Made by a program: the position numbers and the translations under genes
Shown here: one piece after another, positions 1-6,162 of the stretch
Layout of the letters: every line of letters begins with the position of its first letter
How positions within the stretch are numbered: position 1 is the stretch's first letter
NCBI GenBank assembly: GCA_902766115.1
Contig: CACXCL010000007.1
Location: 1 to 11,514 of the forward strand
Source of the DNA: an uncultured Ruminococcus sp.
Lineage (GTDB): Bacteria; Bacillota; Clostridia; Oscillospirales; CAG-272
Direction: 5' to 3'
Length of the DNA: 11,514 bases
Notes under the pieces: model-generated
Database searches by the model: none
What the model was told of the DNA's origin: nothing
Seen by the model: only the letters and a program-made list of their open reading frames with translations

Positions 1-1
1 C

Positions 2-877
2 GCCGCCTCGCGCGGGATCGAACACATGAGGGAACTGAAGCCCGACGTGGTGTTCAGCACCCACTGGGCGACGAACTACTACGCCGAAAAGCTGAAGGAA
101 AACAAACCCCTGACCATCGTCTACTGTCCCGACGCGCGGCTCAACAAGCTGTTCGACTACAAGAGCGACCTTGTGCTGATCAGTATGCCGAAGGGATATG
201 AGCTCGGGCTCCGGAGCAGGCGGTACAACAAAGACAACCTGAAGCTTGTCCCGTTCCTCATCAGGAACGAGGCGTTCCGCATCACCGGGGACAAGAAGGA
301 GCTTCGCCGCAGGTTCGGTATCCCGGAGGACAACTTCACCGTCGTTCTGGCGGAGGGAGGCTACGGCATCGGCAAGATGAAGAGGATCACCGAGCTGCTC
401 GTAAAAGAGCGCTTTCCTCTGACAGTCATCCCGGTCTGCGGCAAAAACGAGGAGCTTTTCAGTTACCTCAAAACGCTGAAGAGCACAGACGAGGTCACCT
501 TCCGCCCCTACGGATACACGGACAGGATACTGGAGCTCGAGGCAGCCGCCGACCTGTTCTGCGGAAAGAGCGGCAACATCATCGCGGAGCCCACCTTCTT
601 CGGGGTCCCGTCAGTTATCACCCATTTTGCAAATTCCATCGAGAAAAACATCGCCGATCACTACATAAACACGGTCGGCTGCGCAATAAAAGAGTTCTCC
701 CCGGAGAAAACGGTGGAGCTCATCCGCGCCTTCGCGAAGGACGACTCGCTGCTGGAGCCGTACCGCCGCGCCGCGCGGGAGTATCACGATAATTTCGGTG
801 CCGAGCGCGCCGCGGACGTGATATGGGAGAAGATCGCCGAGAGGTTCCCGGACATTCCGGGCGGAGAAAAGAACTAA
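2..877 (+). CDS. MurG/MGDG-synthase-type glycosyltransferase, 5'-truncated
   Basis: The frame is open to the left edge, so the true start lies outside; the ATG at 26 is probably internal because the N-terminal acceptor domain is incomplete. About 291 residues are visible, whereas relatives usually have 370-400. The fragment begins inside the N-terminal Rossmann domain (PDVVFSTHW resembles the PDxxxSTHP segment of the family). The C-terminal nucleotide-sugar domain is complete: GGYGIGKM (visible residues 119-126), VCGKNEEL (about 145-152) and GKSGNIIAEPTFFGVP (188-203), the counterpart of the MurG/MGDG-synthase donor-binding loop with its conserved Glu. Family knowledge suggests transfer of a sugar from a UDP-sugar to diacylglycerol or another membrane lipid at the inner face of the membrane. 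The next gene, a second glycosyltransferase, begins 54 nt downstream on the same strand with no terminator between, so cotranscription is likely. The exact donor and acceptor cannot be read from the sequence. Confidence 0.85.
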   Translation, partial: AASRGIEHMRELKPDVVFSTHWATNYYAEKLKENKPLTIVYCPDARLNKLFDYKSDLVLISMPKGYELGLRSRRYNKDNLKLVPFLIRNEAFRITGDKKELRRRFGIPEDNFTVVLAEGGYGIGKMKRITELLVKERFPLTVIPVCGKNEELFSYLKTLKSTDEVTFRPYGYTDRILELEAAADLFCGKSGNIIAEPTFFGVPSVITHFANSIEKNIADHYINTVGCAIKEFSPEKTVELIRAFAKDDSLLEPYRRAAREYHDNFGAERAADVIWEKIAERFPDIPGGEKN

Positions 878-931
878 AAACAAGCGAGGAACCGTTTTTC
901 GCCGACAGTCTGAGAAACGGAAATTGGAAAA

Positions 932-2284
932 ATGGATTACTTTACGACAATCAACGTGATAATGACCGTTCTGTTTTCCCTTTTGGGAGCGATCACGGTC
1001 CATTTTGTCGTTTTTGCCATCGTAGGCGTGTTCCGGAAAAAATCGGTCCCGCGGACGGATAAAATAAACAGATTCGGACTTATCATCCCTGCCCGCAACG
1101 AGGAAGAAGTTGTTGCGGGACTTATCGAATCCATAAAGAAGAACGACTATCCTCAGGATATGCTCCAGGTGTTCGTCATCGCTCACAACTGCAGCGACAG
1201 GACGGCGGACATCGCCCGGGAGCACGGCGCCACGGTGTACGAGTACAACAACCCCGCCGAGAACACCATGGGTTACGCGTTCAAATACCTGTTCTCCTGC
1301 ATCGAGCGGGACTACGGGACGCAGAACTACGACGGATTCTTCCTTTTCAACGCGGACAACATTCTGGACCGCAACTATATCGCCCGGATGAACGACGCGT
1401 TCGAGTACTATAACAGGGAGTCTGTCATCACCTCCTTCAGAAATTCCAAGAATTTCGGTACGAACCTCATCTCCGGTCTCTACGGTATGTATTTCGCCGT
1501 GGGATGCCGCCTCGAGAGCCGCGGCAGGACGGTGCTCGGATGCTCCACCCGCGTCCAGGGCACGGGGTATCTCGTCAACTCCAACGTGGTAAAGGACGGG
1601 TGGCCCTACGTGTCTCTGACCGAGGACTGGGAGTTCACCGCGGACCAGATCCTCCATTTCAACAACATCCGCTACTGCGACGACGCTGTCTTCTATGACG
1701 AACAGCCCACCACCCTCCACATCATGTGGCGGCAGAGGGTCAGATGGTCCCGCGGCCACCTGCTGGTGTTCTACGCAAGATTCCGGGACCTGGTGACCAA
1801 CGTGTTCAGAAAAGGCACGTGCCACCGCGGCTCCGTCTACGACATAATGGTGAATACCACTCCGGCGCCGCTGTTCATGCTGCTGCTGCAGATCCTGCAG
1901 TTCATCCTGACGGTGACGGCTCCGCTGGTGGACAGGTCCCTCACCTACCGCAGGGTCTTCGTCGGCGACACGGCGGGATTCTGGCAGTCGTTCTGGCTCT
2001 CGGACGGGCTGCTGTTCACCTGGCTGAGGTCCACGGTGTTAAGCTTTATCTTCACGGCGCTCATCGCCGTGCTGATCTTCATTATCGAGAGACGGCGCAT
2101 CAAGGGAGTCAGCTTCGGGATGAAGGTACTCATCACCCTGGCCTGGCCTCTGTTCCTGTTGATCCAGATCCCGATCGACGTTCAGGCGCTCCTCTCCCGT
2201 CATCTGGGCTGGAAACCCATCCCGCACAAGGATAAGACCTCGTTCGAGCACGTCAATCCGGAAAGATCGGACGTGCCGGAATAA
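932..2284 (+). CDS. Membrane-anchored family 2 glycosyltransferase (BcsA/HAS-like)
   Basis: A 450-residue protein with an N-terminal membrane helix (about 7-34), a cytosolic GT-A domain, and several C-terminal hydrophobic segments (about 311-332, 365-386, 396-420). The GT2 domain starts at FGLIIPARNEE (48-58). Its motifs are in the right order for processive synthases: NADN (140-143, in the DxD position), TED (230-232, with the presumed catalytic Asp) and QRVRW (268-272, the Q(Q/R)xRW motif that binds the growing chain). This points to polymerisation or extension of a polysaccharide or glycolipid headgroup from a nucleotide sugar at the membrane. The Shine-Dalgarno sequence is weak (CGGAAA about 10 nt upstream, or GGAAA directly abutting), which fits expression linked to the upstream gene. 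A terminator follows the stop codon. The family is clear but the product is not; it could be an exopolysaccharide, teichoic-acid-like or glycolipid enzyme. Confidence 0.9.
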   Translation: MDYFTTINVIMTVLFSLLGAITVHFVVFAIVGVFRKKSVPRTDKINRFGLIIPARNEEEVVAGLIESIKKNDYPQDMLQVFVIAHNCSDRTADIAREHGATVYEYNNPAENTMGYAFKYLFSCIERDYGTQNYDGFFLFNADNILDRNYIARMNDAFEYYNRESVITSFRNSKNFGTNLISGLYGMYFAVGCRLESRGRTVLGCSTRVQGTGYLVNSNVVKDGWPYVSLTEDWEFTADQILHFNNIRYCDDAVFYDEQPTTLHIMWRQRVRWSRGHLLVFYARFRDLVTNVFRKGTCHRGSVYDIMVNTTPAPLFMLLLQILQFILTVTAPLVDRSLTYRRVFVGDTAGFWQSFWLSDGLLFTWLRSTVLSFIFTALIAVLIFIIERRRIKGVSFGMKVLITLAWPLFLLIQIPIDVQALLSRHLGWKPIPHKDKTSFEHVNPERSDVPE

Positions 2285-2293
2285 AATACCGAC

Positions 2294-2318
2294 AAAAACC
2301 GCCGACCGGCGGTTTTTT
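2294..2318 (+). terminator. Intrinsic terminator after the glycosyltransferase pair
   Basis: A 5-bp GC stem (CCGCC, 2299-2303; GGCGG, 2308-2312) with loop GACC is followed by six T residues (2313-2318). Five A residues before the stem can extend the pairing. It lies 10 nt past the GT2 stop and separates this unit from the metal locus. Confidence 0.85.
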
Positions 2319-2359
2319 CGTCCGTCGCCCGGTTTCCCCCGCAAATCGTAATTTTTATA

Positions 2360-2388
2360 TTGACTGACGGGCGTATCGGTGCTATAAT
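2360..2388 (+). promoter_or_regulatory. Sigma-A-type promoter of the metal uptake locus
   Basis: TTGACT (2360-2365) and a perfect TATAAT (2383-2388) are separated by exactly 17 nt. Transcription would start near 2395, just before the inverted repeat at 2401-2419. This is the strongest promoter I see in the window and the only good one upstream of znuA. Confidence 0.85.
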
Positions 2389-2400
2389 TAGATTATCAAA

Positions 2401-2419
2401 TTTGCGACTCATTCGCAAA
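2401..2419. promoter_or_regulatory. Perfect inverted repeat, candidate Zur/Fur-family operator
   Basis: TTTGCGA (2401-2407) and TCGCAAA (2413-2419) form a perfect 7-bp inverted repeat around the 5-nt spacer CTCAT. It starts about 13 nt after the -10 box, so a bound dimer would block initiation or early elongation. The size and symmetry fit a Fur-family (Zur) dimer site, and the genes it precedes are metal-uptake genes. The assignment to Zur is inference: the sequence is not the Bacillus subtilis Zur box, and no regulator gene lies in this operon. As RNA it could also form a short hairpin. Confidence 0.6.
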
Positions 2420-2442
2420 AGTTTCAGACGGAGGTGACGGAG

Positions 2443-2730
2443 ATGAAAAAGACACGCAGGATCATGCTGTCCCTGTGCGCCGCGGTCCTTCTGGCCGCCG
2501 CCGTCCTCTCCCTCCTCTTCGTCATCGGCGAGGCGGACCACCGCTGTTCGGGCGAGGGCTGTCCCGTCTGCGAGGCCTTATGTCACGCGCTGACGACTGT
2601 CGCTCTTACCGTACCCGCGGCGGCCGAACTGATCCGCCGCAGAGCTTCTCACGTCAGATCTGCGCGCCCCGCGACCGGCTGCCGCCGTCCCGCCACGCCC
2701 GTGTCCGACAGGGACGTAATCCTCGCGTAA
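2443..2730 (+). CDS. Small membrane protein with Cys/His cluster, first gene of the metal operon
   Basis: The start is ATG 2443, with GGAGG at 2430-2434 giving 8-nt spacing; the in-frame GTG at 2434 overlaps that site and is unlikely. The 95-residue product has a basic N-terminus, one hydrophobic helix (about 8-29), and then a compact cluster with H33, C35, C40, C43, C47 and H48 (HRCSGEGCPVCEALCHAL). A second moderately hydrophobic stretch (50-66) leads to an Arg-rich tail with little structure. Nothing here matches a named domain that I can assign. The cluster could bind zinc or another soft metal outside the membrane, and the position just behind the putative operator and ahead of znuA supports a role in metal handling or sensing. 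I have an unverified recollection of similar small H-x-C...C-x2-C proteins beside zinc ABC operons in Clostridia. The function is unknown. Confidence 0.7.
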   Translation: MKKTRRIMLSLCAAVLLAAAVLSLLFVIGEADHRCSGEGCPVCEALCHALTTVALTVPAAAELIRRRASHVRSARPATGCRRPATPVSDRDVILA

Positions 2731-2736
2731 GAACAA

Positions 2737-2791
2737 GCGCAAAGGACCTCCGGCAACCCGACCGGGCGCCGGTGTGTCTCTGCGCCTTTTT
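2737..2791 (+). terminator. Terminator-like long hairpin between the small gene and znuA
   Basis: The arms GCGCAAAG (2737-2744) and CTCTGCGC (2778-2785) pair with one mismatch. Inside them CCGGC pairs with GCCGG and CCC with GGG. The hairpin is followed by CTTTTT at 2786-2791 and a second T run at 2795-2799. It begins 6 nt after the stop of the small gene. As no good promoter is visible between it and znuA, it may be a leaky or regulated terminator that sets the ratio of the small protein to the transporter. Confidence 0.65.
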
Positions 2792-2826
2792 GTGTTTTTG
2801 GATCTTCGGTCGTATCGTGAAAATTA

Positions 2827-2842
2827 CGCGGCGTTCGCCGCG
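2827..2842 (+). other. GC-rich hairpin just upstream of the znuA ribosome binding site
   Basis: CGCGGC (2827-2832), loop GTTC and GCCGCG (2837-2842) form a perfect 6-bp stem ending about 15 nt before GAGGAG at 2858-2863. No T tract follows, so it is not a terminator. It may protect the 5' end of a processed znuA message or influence translation; that role is inference. Confidence 0.45.
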
Positions 2843-2872
2843 ACTGACAAAAACAGTGAGGAGTAAATGATC

Positions 2873-3832
2873 ATGAAAAAAATAATAGCGCTCGCCCTTT
2901 GCCTCATTATGGCGGCGGGGCTGCTTGCGTCCTGCTCGCAGCAGAAAAAAAACGACGGCAAAACGAGGATCGTGGTGTCTATCTTCCCGGTATACGACTG
3001 GGTAAGGCAGATCGTCGGCGACAAATCCGACTCCGTGGAGGTGTCCCTTCTTCTTGACAACGGAGTGGATCTCCACAGCTACCAGCCCACCACGGACGAT
3101 ATCGCCGAGATCGCAGACGCCGACCTGCTGATCGGCGTGGGCGGAGAGTCCGACAAATGGATCGACGAGGTAGTCCCCGCCTCGGGCAACGATGACCTGA
3201 AGGTGGTCCTCCTGCTCGACCTCCTGGGCGACAGAGCCAAGGAAGAAGAACTGGTGGAAGGAATGCAGGGAGAAGAAGAGGAAGAGGAAGAGGAAGAAGG
3301 TCCCGGGTACGACGAGCACGTGTGGCTGTCCCTGAAAAACGCTTCCTTCCTGACGGAAAAGCTCGCCGGCGTCCTGTCCGACGTGGACAAGGAGAGGGCC
3401 GATCTTTATAAAAAGAACGCCGCCGCGTACGCGGCAAAGCTGGACGAGGTGGACAAGAAGTACGAAGACGCCGTCAGCGCAGCGCCGGTGAAGACCATCC
3501 TGTTCGGGGACCGGTTCCCGTTCCGCTACATGGCGGACGACTACGGTCTCACGTACTACGCCGCCTTCGTCGGATGTTCCTCCGAGAGCGAGGCGTCCTT
3601 TGAGACCGTGGCGTTCCTTGCGGGCAAGGTCGACGAGCTGGGGCTGAAACACGTTCTGCAGATCGAGACCTCCGACGGCGCCATCGCGAGAACGGTGATC
3701 GAATCCACCAAAACGAAGGATCAGGACATCCTGACGCTGGACTCCCTCCAGAACGCCACCGGCGCGGACGGAGAGACCTATCTCGACGTCATGGAGAGCA
3801 ACCTTGACGTCCTGAAAAAAGCCCTGAACTAA
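2873..3832 (+). CDS. znuA: Metal (Zn/Mn) ABC transporter substrate-binding lipoprotein
   Basis: A 319-residue cluster A-I solute-binding protein that captures Zn2+ or Mn2+ outside the membrane and delivers it to ZnuB. ATG 2873 is preferred (GAGGAG 9 nt upstream); ATG 2867 would leave only 3 nt. A lipoprotein signal ends in LLASC, with lipidated Cys21. Expected ligands are His68 (DLHSYQP), His149 (DEHVW) and Asp290 (TLDSL). The loop between the first two histidines, often His-rich in zinc binders, here carries nine consecutive Glu (134-142) and then GPGYDEH. The third histidine seen in E. coli ZnuA (FHDAYGYF) aligns with Arg214 in GDRFPFRY, with Asp213 adjacent; I recall the RFPFRY form as common in clostridial relatives. 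The spacing to znuC is 29 nt with no terminator. Zinc is the likeliest substrate, but manganese is not excluded. Confidence 0.92.
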   Translation: MKKIIALALCLIMAAGLLASCSQQKKNDGKTRIVVSIFPVYDWVRQIVGDKSDSVEVSLLLDNGVDLHSYQPTTDDIAEIADADLLIGVGGESDKWIDEVVPASGNDDLKVVLLLDLLGDRAKEEELVEGMQGEEEEEEEEEGPGYDEHVWLSLKNASFLTEKLAGVLSDVDKERADLYKKNAAAYAAKLDEVDKKYEDAVSAAPVKTILFGDRFPFRYMADDYGLTYYAAFVGCSSESEASFETVAFLAGKVDELGLKHVLQIETSDGAIARTVIESTKTKDQDILTLDSLQNATGADGETYLDVMESNLDVLKKALN

Positions 3833-3861
3833 TTTTTGAGATCACGAAAAGGAGAACCGAA

Positions 3862-4581
3862 ATGGCACTTCTGACATGCCGGGACCTTTCCCTGGGATAT
3901 GACGGCAGGGAGATCGTCTCCGGTCTGAATTTTGAGATAAACTCCGGCGACTATCTCTGCATCGTGGGGGAGAACGGCTCCGGAAAAAGCACGCTGATGA
4001 AAACCATCCTCGGACTCGAGACTCCTCTCGGCGGCGAGATCGTCTTCGGCGACGGATTGAAGCAGACGGAGATCGGATATCTTCCCCAGCAGACGCTGGT
4101 ACAGCGGGACTTTCCCGCCTCCGTGCGGGAGATCGTCCTGTCCGGATGCTCCGGTCGGGCGGGACTGCGCCCGTTCTACAGCAGGGACGACAAGCGCCGC
4201 GCCGCGGAAAACATGGAGCGGATGGATATATCGGACCTCGCCTCCCGGTGCTACCGGGAGCTGTCCGGCGGCCAGCAGCAGAGGGTCCTCCTGGCGCGGG
4301 CGCTGTGCGCCACCGGGAAGATGCTCCTGCTGGACGAGCCCGTCTCCGGTCTCGACCCCCGGGTCACGGCGGAGATGTACAACCTCATCCGGTCGCTGAA
4401 CCGCGACGACGGCATCACGGTCATCATGATCTCCCACGATGTGGACGAGGCGATAAGCTATGCCACCCGGGTCCTGCACATAGGCAAGGACGTGTTCTTC
4501 GGAACGAGAGAAGAGTATCTCGGCAGCGAAGCCGGATTCCTGTACGGGAAAGGAAGTGACAGCCATGGCGGCGATGCTTGA
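3862..4581 (+). CDS. znuC: Metal ABC transporter ATP-binding protein
   Basis: A 239-residue cytoplasmic ATPase that powers metal import. All ABC motifs are intact: Walker A GENGSGKST (36-44), Q-loop Gln76 in YLPQQ, signature LSGGQ (134-138), Walker B MLLLDEP (154-160), D-loop GLD (163-165) and switch His192 (ISHD). The overall form matches the ZnuC/MntB subgroup, including PQQ before the helical domain. AAGGAG sits 7 nt before ATG 3862. The 3' end overlaps the start of the permease gene by 17 nt, so the two are translationally coupled. The frame is complete with no sign of damage. Confidence 0.95.
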   Translation: MALLTCRDLSLGYDGREIVSGLNFEINSGDYLCIVGENGSGKSTLMKTILGLETPLGGEIVFGDGLKQTEIGYLPQQTLVQRDFPASVREIVLSGCSGRAGLRPFYSRDDKRRAAENMERMDISDLASRCYRELSGGQQQRVLLARALCATGKMLLLDEPVSGLDPRVTAEMYNLIRSLNRDDGITVIMISHDVDEAISYATRVLHIGKDVFFGTREEYLGSEAGFLYGKGSDSHGGDA

Positions 4582-5431
4582 CAAACTGGTGCGGTATTTC
4601 TCCCTGCCGGGCGTTCAGAGAGCCTTTCCCGCGGGGGTGCTCATCGCGCTGTGCTCCTCCCTTCTGGGGGTGACTCTGGTGCTGAAGCGGTTCTCCTTCA
4701 TCGGTGACGGGCTGTCCCACGTGGCGTTCGGCGCCATGGCGATAGCCACGGTGCTGAAGCTCAGCAACAACATACCTCTGGTGCTGGCGATCACAATAAT
4801 CTGCGCCATCCTCCTGCTGAGGACCGGGCAGAATGCCAGGATCAAGGGCGACGCCGCGGTGGCGATGATCTCCGTGGGGGCCCTTGCCATGGGGTACCTG
4901 ATAATGAATCTGGCGCCGAAAAGTTCCATCCGCACCGGGACCCTTGCCAGCGACGTCTGCACGACTCTGTTCGGCTCCACCTCCATCCTGACCCTCACGA
5001 GAACGGACGTGATACTCTGCGCCGTTCTGTCCCTGGTGGTGGTGGCGGCGTTCGTCGTCTTCTACAACAAGATCTTCTCCGTCACCTTCGACGAGTCCTT
5101 CGCCAAAGCGACGGGAACCAGGACGGGCCTTTACAACCTGATAATTTCGGTCATCGTGGCTGTGATCATCGTCCTCGCCATGAATCTGGTGGGGTCGCTG
5201 CTGATCTCCGCGCTGATCATCTTCCCCGCGCTGTCGGCGATGCGGGTGTTCAAGAGCTTCCGCTCCGTGACGGTGTGCTCCGCCGTTCTGTCGGTGATCT
5301 GCGCCGTGATCGGACTGCTGGTCTCGATCCTTGCCGGCACTCCGGTGGGCTCCACCATCGTGGCGGCGGATATCGTGGCTTTCGCGGGATTTTCAGCCGC
5401 GGGCGCCATAATAAGAGGGATCAAAAAATGA
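4565..5431 (+). CDS. znuB: Metal ABC transporter permease (ABC-3 family)
   Basis: A 288-residue integral membrane protein with about eight or nine hydrophobic segments, forming the channel with ZnuC on the cytoplasmic face and ZnuA outside. The family signature RFSFIGDGLSHVAFGAMAI (42-60) and the late motif LVGSLLISALIIFPA (208-222) are typical of ZnuB/MntC-type permeases. I chose ATG 4565 because AAGGAAG lies 8 nt upstream; the GTG at 4556 overlaps that site, and ATG 4574 is a less likely alternative. The gene begins inside the end of znuC, and its TGA overlaps the ATG of the following lipoprotein gene (ATGA), placing all in one tightly coupled operon. No Fur-family regulator gene follows, although one often sits in such clusters. 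Confidence 0.95.
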   Translation: MAAMLDKLVRYFSLPGVQRAFPAGVLIALCSSLLGVTLVLKRFSFIGDGLSHVAFGAMAIATVLKLSNNIPLVLAITIICAILLLRTGQNARIKGDAAVAMISVGALAMGYLIMNLAPKSSIRTGTLASDVCTTLFGSTSILTLTRTDVILCAVLSLVVVAAFVVFYNKIFSVTFDESFAKATGTRTGLYNLIISVIVAVIIVLAMNLVGSLLISALIIFPALSAMRVFKSFRSVTVCSAVLSVICAVIGLLVSILAGTPVGSTIVAADIVAFAGFSAAGAIIRGIKK

Positions 5432-6003
5432 AAAGAATAATAACCGCAGTCCTTCTCGCCGCTCTGGCGCTCCCTCTCGTCTCCTGCGGCGCCGACGAGG
5501 CGCCCCCGGAGGGGAGAAACGTGAACGAGGTGCTCCGGAATGGGCTTGAGGCAAAGGACGCGGACACGGCGGTCACGGCGGTCGCCGCCCCGGAGCCCTC
5601 CGGGACCGAAGCCGGAAAGAAGCCCGAAAAAAAGGCGGAGGAAAACGGACCTCCGTCAAGCGACGTGGACTTGGACCTGTCGCTGATGTCGGACGTGATG
5701 GTGTATTCCGAGCTTTATGAGATCATCGCCCATTCGGACGATTATCTCGGAAGGACGTTCCGTATGCACGGGACCTTCGCCGTTTACGAAGGCGACGGAA
5801 ACACCTATTTCGCCTGCCTCGTCAGCGACGTCACCGCCTGCTGCTCGCAGGGGCTGGAGTTCGTTCTCGCCGACAGCTCGCTCGTCTACCCGGACGACTA
5901 TCCCGGCGTCGGGGCGGAGATCACCGTCAGCGGCGTGTTCGACACGTACCGGGAGGGACAGTACTCCTATTGCCGGCTCGTCGACGCGTTCATCGAAAAC
6001 TGA
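5428..6003 (+). CDS. Putative metal-uptake-associated lipoprotein with Cys-Cys motif
   Basis: A 191-residue protein starting at the ATG that overlaps the znuB stop (ATGA coupling). It has a lipoprotein signal with LVSC and lipidated Cys20. A low-complexity linker rich in Ala, Glu, Pro and Lys (about 21-80) leads to a folded C-terminal domain (about 85-191). That domain shows successive beta-like strands: YLGRTFRMHGTFAVY, NTYFACLVSDVTACCSQGLEF, and AEITVSGVFDTYREGQYSYCRLVDAF. The pattern resembles a small OB-fold or beta-barrel domain. C130, the pair C138-C139 and C182 could bind metal or form disulfides. Coupling to znuB makes a role in metal capture, transporter assembly or metal sensing likely, but this is inference from context. 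I recall similar lipoproteins at the end of clostridial zinc operons but know of no characterised function. A strong terminator follows. Confidence 0.85.
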   Translation: MKRIITAVLLAALALPLVSCGADEAPPEGRNVNEVLRNGLEAKDADTAVTAVAAPEPSGTEAGKKPEKKAEENGPPSSDVDLDLSLMSDVMVYSELYEIIAHSDDYLGRTFRMHGTFAVYEGDGNTYFACLVSDVTACCSQGLEFVLADSSLVYPDDYPGVGAEITVSGVFDTYREGQYSYCRLVDAFIEN

Positions 6004-6016
6004 ATACTCTCCCCGC

Positions 6017-6043
6017 CCGCCCCGCGTTTTGCGGGGCGGTTTT
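6017..6043 (+). terminator. Intrinsic terminator ending the metal operon
   Basis: A perfect 9-bp GC stem, CCGCCCCGC (6017-6025) and GCGGGGCGG (6031-6039), with loop GTTTT, is followed by TTTT (6040-6043). It begins 13 nt after the lipoprotein stop codon. Confidence 0.9.
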
Positions 6044-6072
6044 CCGTCTACGCTCCGCGCCGAGATTTGCCG

Positions 6073-6101
6073 TTGCTTTTTTCGTCAATATATGGTAGAA
6101 T
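6073..6101 (+). promoter_or_regulatory. Sigma-A-type promoter for the alpha-galactoside unit
   Basis: TTGCTT (6073-6078) and TAGAAT (6096-6101) are 17 nt apart, predicting a start near 6108 and a leader of about 55 nt. It lies directly after the preceding terminator. No clear operator palindrome was seen beside it, so the mode of sugar control is not visible. Confidence 0.6.
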
Positions 6102-6162
6102 GGTGTACGGTGAGAGTTTCTCTGCCGACAAAATAAACAAAAAACCGAAGGGGGACAAAAAA

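Noticed and set aside
611..1825. 404-residue open frame on the minus strand opposite the two glycosyltransferases
   Set aside because: It is antisense to two well-supported genes, spans their junction, and its product is low-complexity with no family features; long antisense frames are expected in GC-rich codons.
2401..2419. The inverted repeat as an intrinsic terminator or riboswitch
   Set aside because: There is no T tract after it and the leader is too short for a known riboswitch; its location right after the promoter fits an operator better.
3272..3298. GAA/GAG tract in znuA as a possible frameshift
   Set aside because: The frame continues normally on both sides into conserved ZnuA sequence, so the gene is intact.
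2654..3652. 332-residue minus-strand frame opposite znuA
   Set aside because: It is antisense to an intact znuA with lipobox and metal ligands, and its sequence resembles no protein family.
6067..6162. Upstream in-frame extension of the 304-residue protein
   Set aside because: It would place coding sequence over the promoter and before the good ribosome site at 6148-6154; the extra residues do not resemble the rest of the protein.
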